From: Zonotrichia leucophrys gambelii
Lineage: Eukaryota > Chordata > Aves > Passeriformes > Passerellidae
Direction: 5' to 3'
Assembly (NCBI RefSeq): GCF_028769735.1
Contig: NC_088179.1
Location: forward strand, 4,027,501-4,091,500
Length of the DNA stretch: 64,000 nucleotides
The position numbers and the translations under genes are program-made. A model generated the notes under the pieces. That model worked only from the letters and a program-made list of their open reading frames with translations, searched no databases and had not been told where the DNA came from. Within the stretch, counting starts at the first letter, position 1. Every line of letters starts with the position of its first letter. Below are positions 34,190 through 46,745 of this stretch, piece by piece.

Positions 34190-35564
34190 GCAGCCCTGGC
34201 CGCGGGCAGCCCTGACCCATCCCCCATGTTTACTCTTCCACCAGCGCCGGCCCCGCCGCCGCGTCTGGCCCCGGACAGGAGGAGCCCTGTGGCGGCCCCG
34301 CCACCGAGGACGTGCACCCGGCCGCGTCCTGCTGGCCGGCCCGGTGGGGCAGCCCGAGACGGCGCCTCTCACGGGGCTGGGACAGGGGCATCGCCGGGGC
34401 AGTTGGTGCCCGGAGCCTACCCAGGCCCGCACCGCCGCCGTGACCCCCGGGGCAGCGGCACGGGGCCGCCGGTCCGCTCGGCCCCGCCGTGCCCGGCCGA
34501 GGGGCGGGGGAGCCGCCAGGCCCCGCGGGCCCGGCCGGGCGGGCGGCGCCGCCAGCGCCACCTCAGCACTGGCGGCACCGGGGGCGGGGCGGCGGGGCGG
34601 GGCGGCGCCCTTAAAGGGCCCGGCGGGCCCCGCTGTCACCGCGCCCCCCGCGGGGCCGAGCGGGAGGGGGCGGCGGGGGCGCGCCCAGGGCACCGGGACC
34701 GTGCGGGAACGGGGTCGGGGCGCGGCCGGTGCCACGGGGCAGCTGCAGCCCCAGCCCCAGTGCCGGCAGCCCCAGCCCGCCGCGGCCCTGAGGGTTGCAG
34801 GCCGGGGGCGGCCGCATCAGGCGAGCGGGGGGCAGGAGCTCCCGCGGGGCCCAGTGACAGCCCCGAACGCGGCTCCACGGCCGCCGGAACGGTGCCGGTG
34901 GCGGGCAGCGCGGCGGGCACGGCCGGCTCCGGGCCCGGCGCTGGCACCTCCCCCCGCCGACGGTGGCCAGGGCGCTCGTCCTTCTATAGCCACGGCAGGA
35001 GAGGAGCGCTCGGCCCGCGGCAGGCTGGGCTGCCCGCCGCCGGCGCTCCGCGGGCTGACCAACACCGGACGAGCGCTCGCCTACGGCCGCTTTGGCTCCT
35101 ATCGGAATCAAACCCCAAGACGGCCGGGAACGGCATGGAGCCGCCTCCGTCTGCGCCACTAACCCTCTCCCACCAACGACGGGGTCCACACCGTGCCTCG
35201 GCCCGGCCCGGCCGCCCCCTCCCCAGGCAGCCGCGGGGCCCGGCCTCCCCATCGGCGCGGCCCCACTGCCGGCCATCCGCGGCAGCTGCTGCCGGCCGGC
35301 ACAGCCATGCCACCGGCGGCCGAGGCCGCGCCGCGGGGCCAGACTTTTCCCCACCTCCCGCCGCCGGATGCCCTCCCTCGCCGGACTTTGCCCTGCCCGG
35401 CTCGGCCGGCGCGAAGTTAGCGCGCACTTTGCAGGCAGCGCCGACACGTCGGTGCCCCGGGGAGGATGCAAGGCCGCCTCAGGCCGGGCCGGGCCTCCCC
35501 GCCAGCCTCCACGTCGGCGCCGCGGCCGCGGCGGAGGGGCCGCCCCCCGTCCCCCGTGACTCAC

Positions 35565-35618
35565 TCCGGCCGGTGCCCGCTCGCCCGCCCTTCTGGAGAA
35601 ACGGAGCGCTCCTGGGAG
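35565..35618 (-). other. HDLBP: Candidate alternative first exon of HDLBP
   Basis: If the TATATA at 35645-35650 acts as a TATA box on the minus strand, transcription would start near 35618. A strong GTGAGT donor lies at 35559-35564, giving a short untranslated exon of about 50 bases that could splice to 31460. The AP-1-like TGACTCA overlaps this donor. No transcript evidence is available here. Confidence 0.33.
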
Positions 35619-35642
35619 AACGGCGCGGCGCCCGCCCCGCCG

Positions 35643-35652
35643 CCTATATAGG
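35643..35652. promoter_or_regulatory. CArG box / TATA element
   Basis: CCTATATAGG fits CC(A/T)6GG exactly and is a perfect palindrome. It can serve as an SRF-binding CArG box and as a TATA element on either strand, within the CpG island. Confidence 0.6.
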
Positions 35653-36244
35653 CCGGGCCGCTGCCAATCCCCGGGCCGCACGTCAGCGGGACATGCCCCT
35701 TCCCGGCGGGGCCGGCCCGCCACGCGTGCCCTGCGCCGCCGGGGACGCCCCGCTGCGGCCGAGCGGCCCCGGAGCCTGCGGCTCTGCTGGCGGCCCCGCT
35801 CCCGCACGGCCAGGGAAGCGGATCGCGGCTGGCTACCGCCCGCTCTGCGCCCCGGAACCGCGCCGATATCCGCGGTACAAGCCCTGTGCACCTTCCGTGC
35901 GGATTCACCGCGGAACGCGCCTCCCGACCGCAGCCCAGCGGCAGCACCGAGCCGCCCGCAGGCCCTTACCCAGCCCCGGAGCTCAGGATTACCCACTCCG
36001 GGCAAGCCCGGTATCACGCAGGGTTAGTGAGCAGTGGCTCATGAGGGCTCCGATCAGCCTGAAAACCGCGGCTTAGAGAAGAGAACAGCTGGGGCTCCTG
36101 CCAGGTCCCGCGAGTGCAGAGGGACAGCGAGGCCCCAGCCCCGAGAGGCCCCTTGATCCACCTCCTCCTGCACACCCTGTCAGAGCAGCAGCTGCCCGAA
36201 GGGAGGCTGCAGGCAGGCAGGAGGGGCAAGGTAAGAGCAAGAGT

Positions 36245-36350
36245 ACAAAAAAAAAAAAAGCCAAAAAACAACAAAACCATAGAAAACCCCCAAAACCACA
36301 ACACAATCCCCCGGAAAAATAAAATAATAAATAAAAAAAACCCCAAACCC
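36245..36350 (+). repeat. A- and C-rich low-complexity tract
   Basis: A poly(A) run is followed by AAAACC, AACAAAACC and AAAATAAAATAATAAATAAA segments. It borders the CpG island on its right. The minus strand is T- and G-rich. Confidence 0.8.
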
Positions 36351-39300
36351 GCACCCCTCTTCTTATTCCAATTTTTGGGAAGAGTGAAGGAGGGGAAAGG
36401 CAAGCCAGCAAGCACAATACCCTCCTTTCCTGCACAGAGGATGTTTATTACTTTGTGCAATATAGATGTTTTTAATTATTAGCTCTGCACCCTCAGGGAA
36501 CCAAGGAAAAAACCCTGTCCCATTCCCATCACTGTAAAAATGCATCCAATTTGAACTGATTTTTGCATTAGCTCATTTTCCTACATGGCATTAATCTTTC
36601 TAATAATTTATAACTTACACTTAGTGACTGGTTTTCTCATTCCCACCTTGAGAAAGAGCACTCCCAGATCCTAGCAAACAAAATGAAAGCTGCTCTGTGG
36701 AGCTCTGACCACAAAAATCTGAGGTCTTTGGGTTAACTGCTTTTGAGTACACGCAGTAAATTTTAGAGATTTCATGCACTGTATTTATGGAAACATGGAT
36801 GGTATTTAGCCTTTAGTAAAATTATTACTTATTAGTAAACAAGAGTAGATTTCTCCATTTCTCCTCTTTTTATCCTATGGCTGGGAGAACATCATCAAAA
36901 CACTTGAATTTTTTGACACAAACAATTTATAGCTATAAATAAAGATACACTTGTGGGTGAAATGGGGAAGTCTGCTGAACAGTGAACAGTCATCAGGACT
37001 GAACTGACACCATGGCCAGGCACCTCTGTGATCTCCCCTCAAAGCCTGTTCTCTCTGGGAGGATGCAGGAATCCCACTCCAGGCACGGGGATCTCCACAG
37101 AAAGGCAGATATCACTGCTGCCACGTCATGGCTGCTGCAGGAGCTGGCTCTGGCTGCTCTGGCACAAAGCACCGGGCTGTGGATGCCACCAGTGCCCCTA
37201 AGCCCCCAAGCAGGCTGGTGCCTGCCAAGGCTCTTGGGGGTTTATGTAAAGGCAGAGCTCCAGGACCTGGGCAAACCTCAGCACCTCCAGACTCTGGGCA
37301 GCAGCTGCAGTGCAGGGTGCTGTAATTTGGGACTCAGAACCCTGCTTAAGATGCAGGATGCTCTTCAGGTGCTTTTGCTCCCTCATGTTGATCTCCCCAG
37401 TGCAAAGCTCCTCTCAACACTAACTTCCAATTAACTCTAACATGAGCAAGTACCACAATCCCCTGAGCCAGGGAACCAGAGAAGCATCACAACCTCCAGC
37501 CTACCAAAGCACCAACACTGTTCTCCCTCACCTCCACCTCATTATCTGGTTCAGCAGAGGCCCTCTGTGGGGACATTCCACCTTGTGCCTCTGGGACACC
37601 AGCATGGCTCTCTCCTGCTCTCTCTACACAGTGCTGCTGCAGCCATGGGTTGCCAGGTCATTATGGATTTCTTGCTTCTATCACAGCTTCCTCTGCAGGT
37701 CTGCTGAAGAGACAATCCTCCTCTGCCTGTTGCTCTTCCTTTACTTGCAGTTGCAAGTGGTGGGAGGGAAGTCTGCCAGTCCCAGAAGCTACTGGAAGGC
37801 CTGGAGCACCTGTGTGCCACCCTCAAATAATGATTTCTGCTGAAGGAAACGTGTCACAGGCTGTTCTCCTTAGAGGAAGATCTTCCACAAGGAAAGAGGT
37901 GTGTGTATGAGGGGAAAATCTCACCTTTCCTCCCACATTCAGTGCAATATACTGTGCATGGGCAAAAACACATTTAGACGGTGCCAGAAGGCTCATTTCA
38001 ACCTCCTGCTCCCACCAGCACATCAACCATCCATGTTCCATCCCATACCTTTTCTTCAATGAGGCCATGGAGTGTGGGTAGAGAGGGGTTTGCAGGGATT
38101 ACTTCAGGTCTGTTCTGTCTACTAACTTGCCCAAAAATGCAATCTCACATTAAAAAATAAATGAAAAATACACTTGTCATGGAGATGTGTATAAAATGGC
38201 TCCCCTACAAGCCAGGTGCAGGAATTTTTGGTAGCTGAGGAGAATGGAGACAGAAGAAGGTACCCAACCCCTTGACAAACCTAACTTACCACTCCCCCTC
38301 AAGCAACCTGTATTTTGGCAGCATTATAGGCCCCAATTTCATTATTTGTTAGAATAAAGGAAAAAAACCCTCCCAAAGAGAGCACCAAGAAGTGGCAGAA
38401 AGGGTAAAGGATTGGGCAGTGTGTAGTTTCCACGGCTTATCAGAGTGGCAGCTCATATCACCAGTCTGAGGGAGGACACAAATGGGACCAGCAAAAACAT
38501 CAAACACACAGAGAGATAAAAGTAACACTGAACTGGTTTGGGGCTTGTTTTTTTGGAACATGTGTTCACCCATGTGAAGGCAAGGCTGAGGAGTTAAGAA
38601 GCTTTCCATGATCACTTCAGCCCAGAGCTCTTGGGGAAGGGAAAGGAAAGTGCACCTTAAAGTACTGGAGCAAAAAGGCTGGTCTTTCCTGGCACAGCCA
38701 CCCTCGGCTGAGCTGGGATTTTGAAAGCATTTCTTCTGGCCTATTCGTATTTTCTGTTGTTATAACAGAGCCCTATTTTTCCTGCCAGAAACCAAAAGCC
38801 TTATTTGGAAAGCAACCCAAGTATGTTCCAAAGAGTGTGTGCTGTGATTTTATTTCCTGTTAAATATAACTCCAGATTTCTAAAACTGTACAAATAAGCA
38901 CCCTTTTTGTACTCTGGGTGCTTATCCCACACCCTCAAGTCAGAGAACACCACAAAAGAGCTACCCCCTGAAAACATCCATTGCAGCACATCCCTTGCCA
39001 GTGGCGTTAAGAGAAAAGGGTTGGGGGTATACTTTGCATCACACTAGAAAAAGCAAGCAAAAGAGGATTCAGGATGCAGGGCACTTGTGGCAGGGAGTAC
39101 TGAGGGTCCCAGCCAAAGCAGGATACGTGTCTGAGCTCCACAGCTATCGCTGTGGCAAGCCAGGGGATCTTCCAACAGAACATTGGCATTTCTACAGAAA
39201 AGCTCTGTTAAACTGGAGTTTGGAGTCAAACTATATGGATAGTTCTGCTAAGAGAATAAAAAAAGTTTCATCATAAGAAATGATTGAACTGAGTCCACAT

Positions 39301-40600
39301 TGCTTATGTCTCCGAGATTAGTTTTTACTTATTTGCTATGAGGAAGAAAAGTTTCAGGGATGTGCAAATCAGACACCTATCTTCCCCATTCACATCAATG
39401 CTGGGAAGAGATGATTCTGTAGGCTAAATTCTGCCCCTTGGCTGTACTTAATGCAGCTTCCACCATCTTCAGAGGCCCACTGTAAATACCCAATTAGAGA
39501 ATTAGAGGTAGAAAGAGAAAAGTCTACCCAAGCCTAGACACTAATCCCAGCTCCAATCACTTAGTGATGCTGTGAAGAAGAGAGGGTGGTGGAAGGAAGA
39601 TGAGTGACTGTGTTTGTCTCACACAGGATCTGTGGTAGAAAATACAGGGTCCCAGGTGGGTGCAACACCACTTGCCTTTCTCCTGGTAACCTACATTGTT
39701 TATTGAGGGCAATGTTCTTGCAGGAACAGAAGACTGGATATGGAAGAAAAAGGACAAACCTCAGCAGGCCTCTCAGGCAAATATGGGTCTTTAAAACTGA
39801 CAATAAAATTATGGAACCATCAGCTAGCAAAGAATATAGACACTGCCCTTCCTGGGCTATGCCAGGGTGCTCTGTAACAAGGGGCATGCAGAATAGGCAG
39901 GAAGAACAGGAGCAACTTACTGGTGTGACAGAGTTCTAGAGTGAACAAGGAGCACCAGGCTTCTGACTGCAGAGGGAGGAAAAGCTGCTGGCTTTACACA
40001 GGGACACTATGAGAAAAATTAGATTTAATGGGGGAAAAAAAAAACAACAGTAAAGAGACTCAAGCTCTGCTCTTGGATTTGCTGCAGATTTGGTGAATTG
40101 ACCAGCAAATGGTCTTGGTTGGCCTGGCTGTACACACACACAGCATCTTGATTTTCTCTGTGGACTCATTATTTCATTTCAAATTGTTCAGAATGCTGTG
40201 ATCCTTGGATGTCAGGTGCTGTGACAAAACAAATGCCTTTTCAGAGATGAGAAAGAAAAAAAAATAAAAATCAATGGACACTTTAATAAAATCAATTCAA
40301 AAGCAAAGCAGAAGGAAGCCACAGAGGACCAATCTGAGTCTGCCCTTCCACTTGCACTGTGAGAGAAATCTGATTTAACATAAACATGGCTTTCAAGAAG
40401 TTGCTAAGGAGTAGAAGCAAATTTCAGGCTGCTGGCCTTGGGGAGCCAATAAACATTTTCATGAGGAATAAACATGAGCGATAAAGTAAAACACAGTATC
40501 TTCCAGTTTCACAGTAAAGCAAAACACTGGTTTGACTCAAAATGGAAAAAGTGATTCAGAAAACAAAGATTCAAAATATATTGCCTGGAAAGTGGGAACA
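36351..40600 (-). other. HDLBP: HDLBP first-intron region, nothing recognised
   Basis: AT-rich sequence with scattered short open frames (for example near 37012-37434 and 39604-39939) that show no domain or splice structure. No RNA gene was recognised. Confidence 0.4.
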
Positions 40601-40604
40601 GCAC

Positions 40605-40800
40605 AGAAATCATAGAAATTCAGAATATCTGGCAACACATGGAGGTCAGAGACTCTGGGGCCTGCTCAAAGCAGGGTCAGACCAGGGCATTCAGGGCTTT
40701 CCTCACTCAGGTCTTGAAAACCTTCCTAGCTGCACAAACTTTCTGGGCAACCCATTCCAACACCTGACTGTCCTTACAGTGAAAAAAGGTTTCTTACTTG
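40605..40800 (-). mobile_element. CR1 LINE fragment
   Basis: Plus-strand AATCATAGAAATTCAGAAT, followed by TGGGCAACCCATTCCAACACC and ACAGTGAAAAAAGGTTTCTTA, matches the reverse complement of a CR1 3' region. It is diverged. Confidence 0.7.
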
Positions 40801-43800
40801 CAGTTGGAATTTCAATGTTAGCTTTTTATGCTGATGTGAACTTGCTTTTTAGTTTAAATTACCAGCACACTGTGTGCTTATCACTCCCAGGTGCTTTCTG
40901 AGTGGTGCTGCAGCACTGCTTGCCATTCTACACTGCAGAGGAACAAAAATCTTCCACAATCAGTGAGCTGAGAGGTGCTTCCCAAAGCCTGCTAATATCC
41001 CAGCTACCCAAGAAAAGAGCATTTTGGAGACACTGCAGAACAAAGCATGCACTATTTTTTTTTCTGTTCTTCAAATGGAAACTTTTACTTTGCTCTCCTT
41101 TGGCCACTGGGTTGAAGTTCTTTTGTTTACCTTTCAGTGTCTCCTGATCTCTCTCCATTGGCCACTGCACTATAAAATGAACACGTGGCAATTTTTTTTA
41201 AAGAAATGCTGCACGCAGCTCTCATCCACTCTACATCACCTAGCTTGAAAAGGCAAGGAATTTGCAAGCCATAACTTACCTTTTTACTATATTAACTGTC
41301 CTATACATAGAAAATATGAAGTCAACTAAGTCCCTGAGCCCAAACCTGTCCCCAGACCCACTAAGACCCTCCTCCAGGTACTCTGAACCTAATATTTTGC
41401 AGGGCAGAATTTAAATACTTGCTTACAGCAGTTTATAAAGACAACAACAACCACTTCTTTTCATATTGATTGGATAAATATATACAGAAAACAAGGAAAA
41501 GAAAAAAGAACAGTGGCAAACTAAATGAGACCTCCCCAGTGCCACTTTTCAGGGCAGGAGCAGAAAAATTGCAACTTAAGCAAAAATGTAAACAGGCATT
41601 TGGTTTTGTCCACTCTGTTTGGGTTCCAGTTCTTTTTAATCTTGCTTAGCTACTTTGATTTGAGGTATTATATAAAAAAAACCTCAGCAAAGTTGTTCAA
41701 GACTCCTTAAAAGATTTTAAAGATTCTTCAGTTCACAATGTTTATTGGATAATGAAGAGAAGAGAATGCCAGAGCTCCATTTTTATAAACTTCTATGTGC
41801 TCTGGTATGTTTTGCTCTGAATTCCAGCTTCCCAAGTCACATGGCTTCAAGAGACTCTCTAATTCTGTAAATTTTATTTTTCTTTATTTCTATCTTTCAG
41901 ATGAAATAAGCAGCTTGAAATTACAACCCAGAAAAGTCAGAATTATTATGACAAACAAAACACTTGAAAGAATAAAAGCCTGAAACTTGCAGGGAGGCTA
42001 GTGCTGTGTTTGGAGCAGGACAGAACTATTTAAAAATGAAAAAAACCCACCTTCAGTTTGGCAACAATTCCTCTGAAAAAGCATTAAAGTAAATATCTGA
42101 TTCCAACTGGAAAAGCAATGACTTCCACTTTGGCAAAGCAATGCTCAGCCCCTCACTATTTAAGCACTGCCTTCCCTTTGTCCTATTCATAGCACATGCA
42201 ACAGGGCTCAGCATATCCACAGACAAGCACTAATTCCTAATCTCTACTAGGCCAAGCAAAAGGCTCTTCATGTGTTAGACAGAATTACATCACAGTGATC
42301 TAAACTGACAGTGAAAAACCCAGACAGTCTTCCCTTCCAAATTTGCAAGGCCACTCTAAGCCTGCTATGAAAGGAGAGAAAGACAGATAGGGAGAACTCA
42401 GAGTAAAACTATTCCCCCTAATTGTTACAAATAATATTATTTTACAGTTAAAACCCCTTTTCATAACTGAATCATTCCCAGTTCTACCCTGCTCATCTTT
42501 GGGCTGAACTGGGACAGGACATGAACCATTTTGGGTACAATTTTTTTGTTTTGATACCTCATGCTGCTCAGTCCTCCACCCACTTGGACTGGTGTCCTGA
42601 GCAAGATGAGTTTTCAAATAAAATAGAGGAGTAATGTTTCCTAAATTTGCAAGAACTTCTAACCTTCTGCAAATACTCACTGCTTGCTCTCATTTTACCC
42701 ACAGCTATGCTGCAAGCAACAGAGCCATCTATTCAGGATTTTAATGAAACTATTTATAAGAGCAAGAGTTAAAAAATCACTTTTAAGCTTTTTCAATGCT
42801 ACATAACCAGCTCTACTTTTAAGCAATAGTCATATACCTCCAACTTGCTATTCTCCACACATTCCAAGGGTCCTTGTAAGACCAAACACCTGAATCCCAG
42901 CACACTGCACCAACTGCTGAAGTATTCACTTGGGAAACAAAGGCATATGCACTACCAGGTCAACAATAATACATTCCCATTCCCACTCTCACCCTGCCTG
43001 CTCTGAGAGGTTTTTTTTTCCAGTTTTCCTTTCAACTGCTCCAGCACAGGTTTACATTCAACTTTATCACTGGCACAGAGATAACAGCAAACTTACTTTC
43101 TCCTGAGCAATGGAAACTGCTGGGGCTGCTGTACAAACAGCAGGACCCTGCTCTTCTCTTTCAGAAATGTGGAAGTCAGGCAGTCCACACCATCTCCAGT
43201 GGCCACTGGAGACACAAAAATGCCCCCCAGCTTCTGGGGCAAGCAGTAACAAGCCCATTGCAATCACTCCTGGCCTGCTCCCCCAAAGTGGCTTTCCCTG
43301 GCTTTGCCTCTGTCCCTGCCAGTGGGGAAATGCTAATTCCATCCCCTCTTCCTTTTTTCTAATTCAACACATGTACCCATCCCATGCCTGAGGTCCCTTT
43401 TCTGGCCACACAGCCTGCCCTTGGCTTTATTTGTTACTCATCTTTGGCAAATATCCAGTTTATTTTGTGAAATATCCAGTTCAATTCCCAGTGCTACAAA
43501 TGCAGGGATAGACAAAAACACAGGACTACAAAAAAGCAGAAGAGAAGAAGCAAGTGATGCTACAGCAGGTGGTAGCACCTGAATCCAGCTCTGGCCATAA
43601 AGGCAGTCAGTGCTCCTCTGAAAAAGCCTCTGCAGATTTTTACAGCAACCTGCAGCAAAACCTTTGAAATACCAGGCAACCAAAACCAGCATGGGTGGGG
43701 AAAAGGGGCAGGGGAGCGATGCCCATGCTGTGTGCCAATAGCTGGCACCAAGCCTGAGATCTGAATGATGTAAGGAGATTATCTGTTATCCAATCCCTGA

Positions 43801-46100
43801 TGAGAAACACACCAGAGGTTACCTTTGTGTGACAGTCAGCCATACCTGCCTCGTGGTATTTAGTGGGAGATGTGATACCAGTAACCTTCCTTTGAGAGAG
43901 ACCTCAACAAGCAGCTATCAATTCAATAACACAGAGAAGGCTGGGTCCTGCCTCCTCCAAACAGGACTGCAATAGTCATAACACAAAGGCTTCCAAGTCT
44001 TTCCTCCCTAAATTCCAGTTATTTGCTGGGATGTTGCTGAATTCAGAGCACACAATTATCAATTACCATGATATGATGACTCCCAGAGACTTTTCTTCAC
44101 AAGTATTTCCCTTGCAGATAAAAGATGGGGCATACACACAAGTTATATATGTGTGGATACTTTTACCAGAATCACACTGACAAGTTCTTTAGAGAATTCT
44201 GTTTCTTGGTTTGGCTTTGTTTCCATATTTGAGGTTTTTTTTGTTGTTGGGGTCTTTTATTCGGGTGGGGGGATGGGTCTATCTCTTTTCTTTCATCAAT
44301 GCTAAATAAATCTATTTTTTCCATCCTCAAACTTATCCCAAGTGGTTCTCTCATCACTGAAAAATTGTCAGTAAAACAGCAAAATTGTTGCTGGAAAACA
44401 GCTCCAGACACTGCTGTGGGGTGTAAGAGAATCTGGTACTACTTCCATTCTGCGTCAACAAGTAAATCCATTTTATTTTGCAATTAAATTAAACAACATC
44501 ATTTAAGGGAGGTCACAAATATGCCTGTGCTATTCAATCCCCTCAAAGGCAAAACTTTTCCTGTGAGTCACCATTTCTTTGTGTCTTGCAGCTACTGAAC
44601 CAATCCCTTCCCTTCTTCTAGCGCTGTTTTTCCACTGAAGTTAAACTTGTTATGACTTCCTCTAGATGAGCCTTTTGTGGTTTATCTTTTCTCTCAGGTT
44701 TCTCCCTGATTTTTTTTTTGTGCCTCTAGCTGGACATAACTCCTTGCTCCAACCCCTGGTTCCCTTGTGCCTCAGCAGCACAGGCAGCTCCCCCAGGCCA
44801 GGCAGCTGTGGCCAAGGTCAGCCCTCTGCACCAAGGAGTGCTTACGTGTACTTGAGCTACTCACGTGCTAATATAGCCAGAAAGAAGTTGTAAAATATTA
44901 GTAGGTATCATTGAGGCTTGAGAGATCTACCAGATGCAAGATTCAACAACACAGAATCAGTAGTGAGAGACAAGTGAAGTCTAGAAGCAGGATTTAAGAG
45001 AATTATCTGTATTATATGGCAGCTGCCACAAGTCATTCCTGTACTTCTGCAAGACTGCTGGGAAAATATCAGTTTGTGCAGGTAGAAACACCACAGATCA
45101 TCACCTAAATGAAGGACAAATTAAGTATTTCAGCTTGAACACACCTTTTTTATGAAAAACTCAGAACACTAATCACAGCCTGATTACTCCTCCTTGTTGC
45201 AATTAAAACCTTAAACACATAAATCCTTTAGCAACTCAGTTTTTCCCCTCGCTTTGGTTGGAAATTTTTCTCCCCATTTATTGATACATCTTTTTCCAGC
45301 CTGACTTTGTGATTTCCTCCCACTGAAGTCACACTATGAGTGCACAGAAGGAAGATCTGGAAAAAGATCACTAAACTCATTAGGCATTCAGGACTTATCA
45401 TTTCAGATGAGAATGCAAATCACAAGATTTTAATAGACTGTTTATACCCTAAAAATCTGCTTACTTTTAAAGCTAAAGGGCAAATAAATACAAATATAAA
45501 TATAAATGCAAATTTATCAGGTCTAATTCCACATCCAGGATAAGCTAGTAACCCAAAATTGTTCTTCTAAAGCTCGGAATTTCTAAAATGGAAAGAGCTC
45601 TTGAAACAAGCCCTAGATTCTTGACTTAATCACCAGTCCAGCATGAACACCTGGAAGCCAGAGACCACCTCCAGGTGTCCTGAGTCCTCTGCAATCCCTT
45701 TCCCAAGAGGCCCTCCTGACCAGGGCCCGCCCTCCCCCTCACAGGCCACAATCAACACCACACACCCTGCAGGAACGGCTTCTGGACCAAAGGCCTAGAA
45801 AAAACAATAAGAAAAATAAAAAAACATGAGCAAAGCCCAACAAGCTACACAATAGCATTCTGCTTTCAAAGGTAGGGTAATTAGGAAGAGGAACAGAGAC
45901 TTAATCCTGCAGCTGGGGTTTATTTTCCTGTCTGTTCTTTATCTGTTTTCATATTTTAATACAATAACACCTACTTAATTTCTGCACAGACTCATGCTGC
46001 AGAAGTTCTCCCAGCACCATGCTCCTGGACAAGTCAGGCTTGTTACCTCCTGGGTGAACACATTTTCTTCAGCCTGCTTTAAAAACCCTGCTGCAACTTC
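40801..46100 (-). other. HDLBP: HDLBP first-intron region, nothing recognised
   Basis: Mostly AT-rich. No conserved coding exon, RNA gene or clear mobile element was recognised. Open frames are short and without domains. Confidence 0.4.
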
Positions 46101-46104
46101 TTCA

Positions 46105-46300
46105 GTGGTGCAGAGAATCCCAGAATCACAGTTTGGTTTAGGTTGGAAGGAACCTTAATCACCATCCAATTCCACCCCATGTCATGGAAGGGAAGCTTCC
46201 ACTAGACCAGGTTGCTCCAAGTCCTGTCCAACCCGGCCTTAAACATTTCCAAGGATAGGGAATTCTCCCCTACTCTGAATATCTTTGTCAAGACTGTAAC
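46105..46300 (-). mobile_element. CR1 LINE 3'-end fragment
   Basis: AGAATCACAGTTTGGTTTAG and GGTTGGAAGGAACC, then CACTAGACCAGGTTGCTCC and CCAACCCGGCCTTAAAC, form a well-preserved reverse complement of a CR1 3' end. Confidence 0.85.
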
Positions 46301-46554
46301 AACATTCCCCTAAGGGTTCAAAACACCCATGGGAACACTTGCCAGTCTCATTATTTCACTCTGAGCTTTATTTTACAGGCTCTGCACAATAAAGGCCTGA
46401 GGATTTCCTTCTGTAGAATTCTTGAATACAAAACCAAATTGAACCATTGTTGAGTGACTTTTTTTTCAAAGAGAAACATTTCCACATAAATATGATACTC
46501 TACACAAACCCACCACTGGAATTGACAAAACCCTCCCAGTTATGGTAAGAGAAC

Positions 46555-46745
46555 CATTCATTAATTCATTCATAATGGAGGGTTCAGATTGGATATTGGG
46601 AAGCAGCATCAGCCACCATCCCTGGAAGGGTTTGAGATGTTTGGATGTGGGAATGGTCAGTGCTGAACACAGCAGAGCTGGGGAAGGGTTGGATTTGATG
46701 ATCTGGAAGTCTTTTCCATCCTAAATGATCCTGTGATTCCAACCA
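46555..46745 (+). mobile_element. CR1 LINE 3'-end fragment, opposite orientation
   Basis: GGGTTCAGATTGGATATTGG is followed by GATGATCTGGAAGTCTTTTCC and the tail ATGATCCTGTGATTCC, the sense 3' end of CR1. It lies about 250 bases from the inverted copy at 46105-46300. Confidence 0.8.

Larger units (their letters stand above)
34190..36060. promoter_or_regulatory. HDLBP: CpG island inside HDLBP (likely alternative promoter)
   Basis: About 1.9 kb of very GC- and CpG-rich sequence sits between the 5' UTR exon and the shared HDLBP/SEPT2 island. It contains CCTATATAGG (35643-35652), TGACTCA (35557-35563), CACGTCA near 35690 and many GC boxes. Long open frames in all phases are a product of the GC content. 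Mammalian HDLBP has alternative 5' ends as I recall, so an internal HDLBP promoter is the simplest reading. An unrelated non-coding transcript on the plus strand cannot be excluded. Confidence 0.65.

Noticed and set aside
34608..34622. CCCTTAAAGGG palindrome as a second CArG box
   Set aside because: The AT core is five bases instead of six, so it does not fit CC(A/T)6GG.
34226..36076. Open frame of 616 codons on the plus strand, with a 468-codon frame opposite
   Set aside because: It lies wholly in a CpG island. The translation is dominated by A, G, P and R, no domain is visible, and all frames are open for the same compositional reason.
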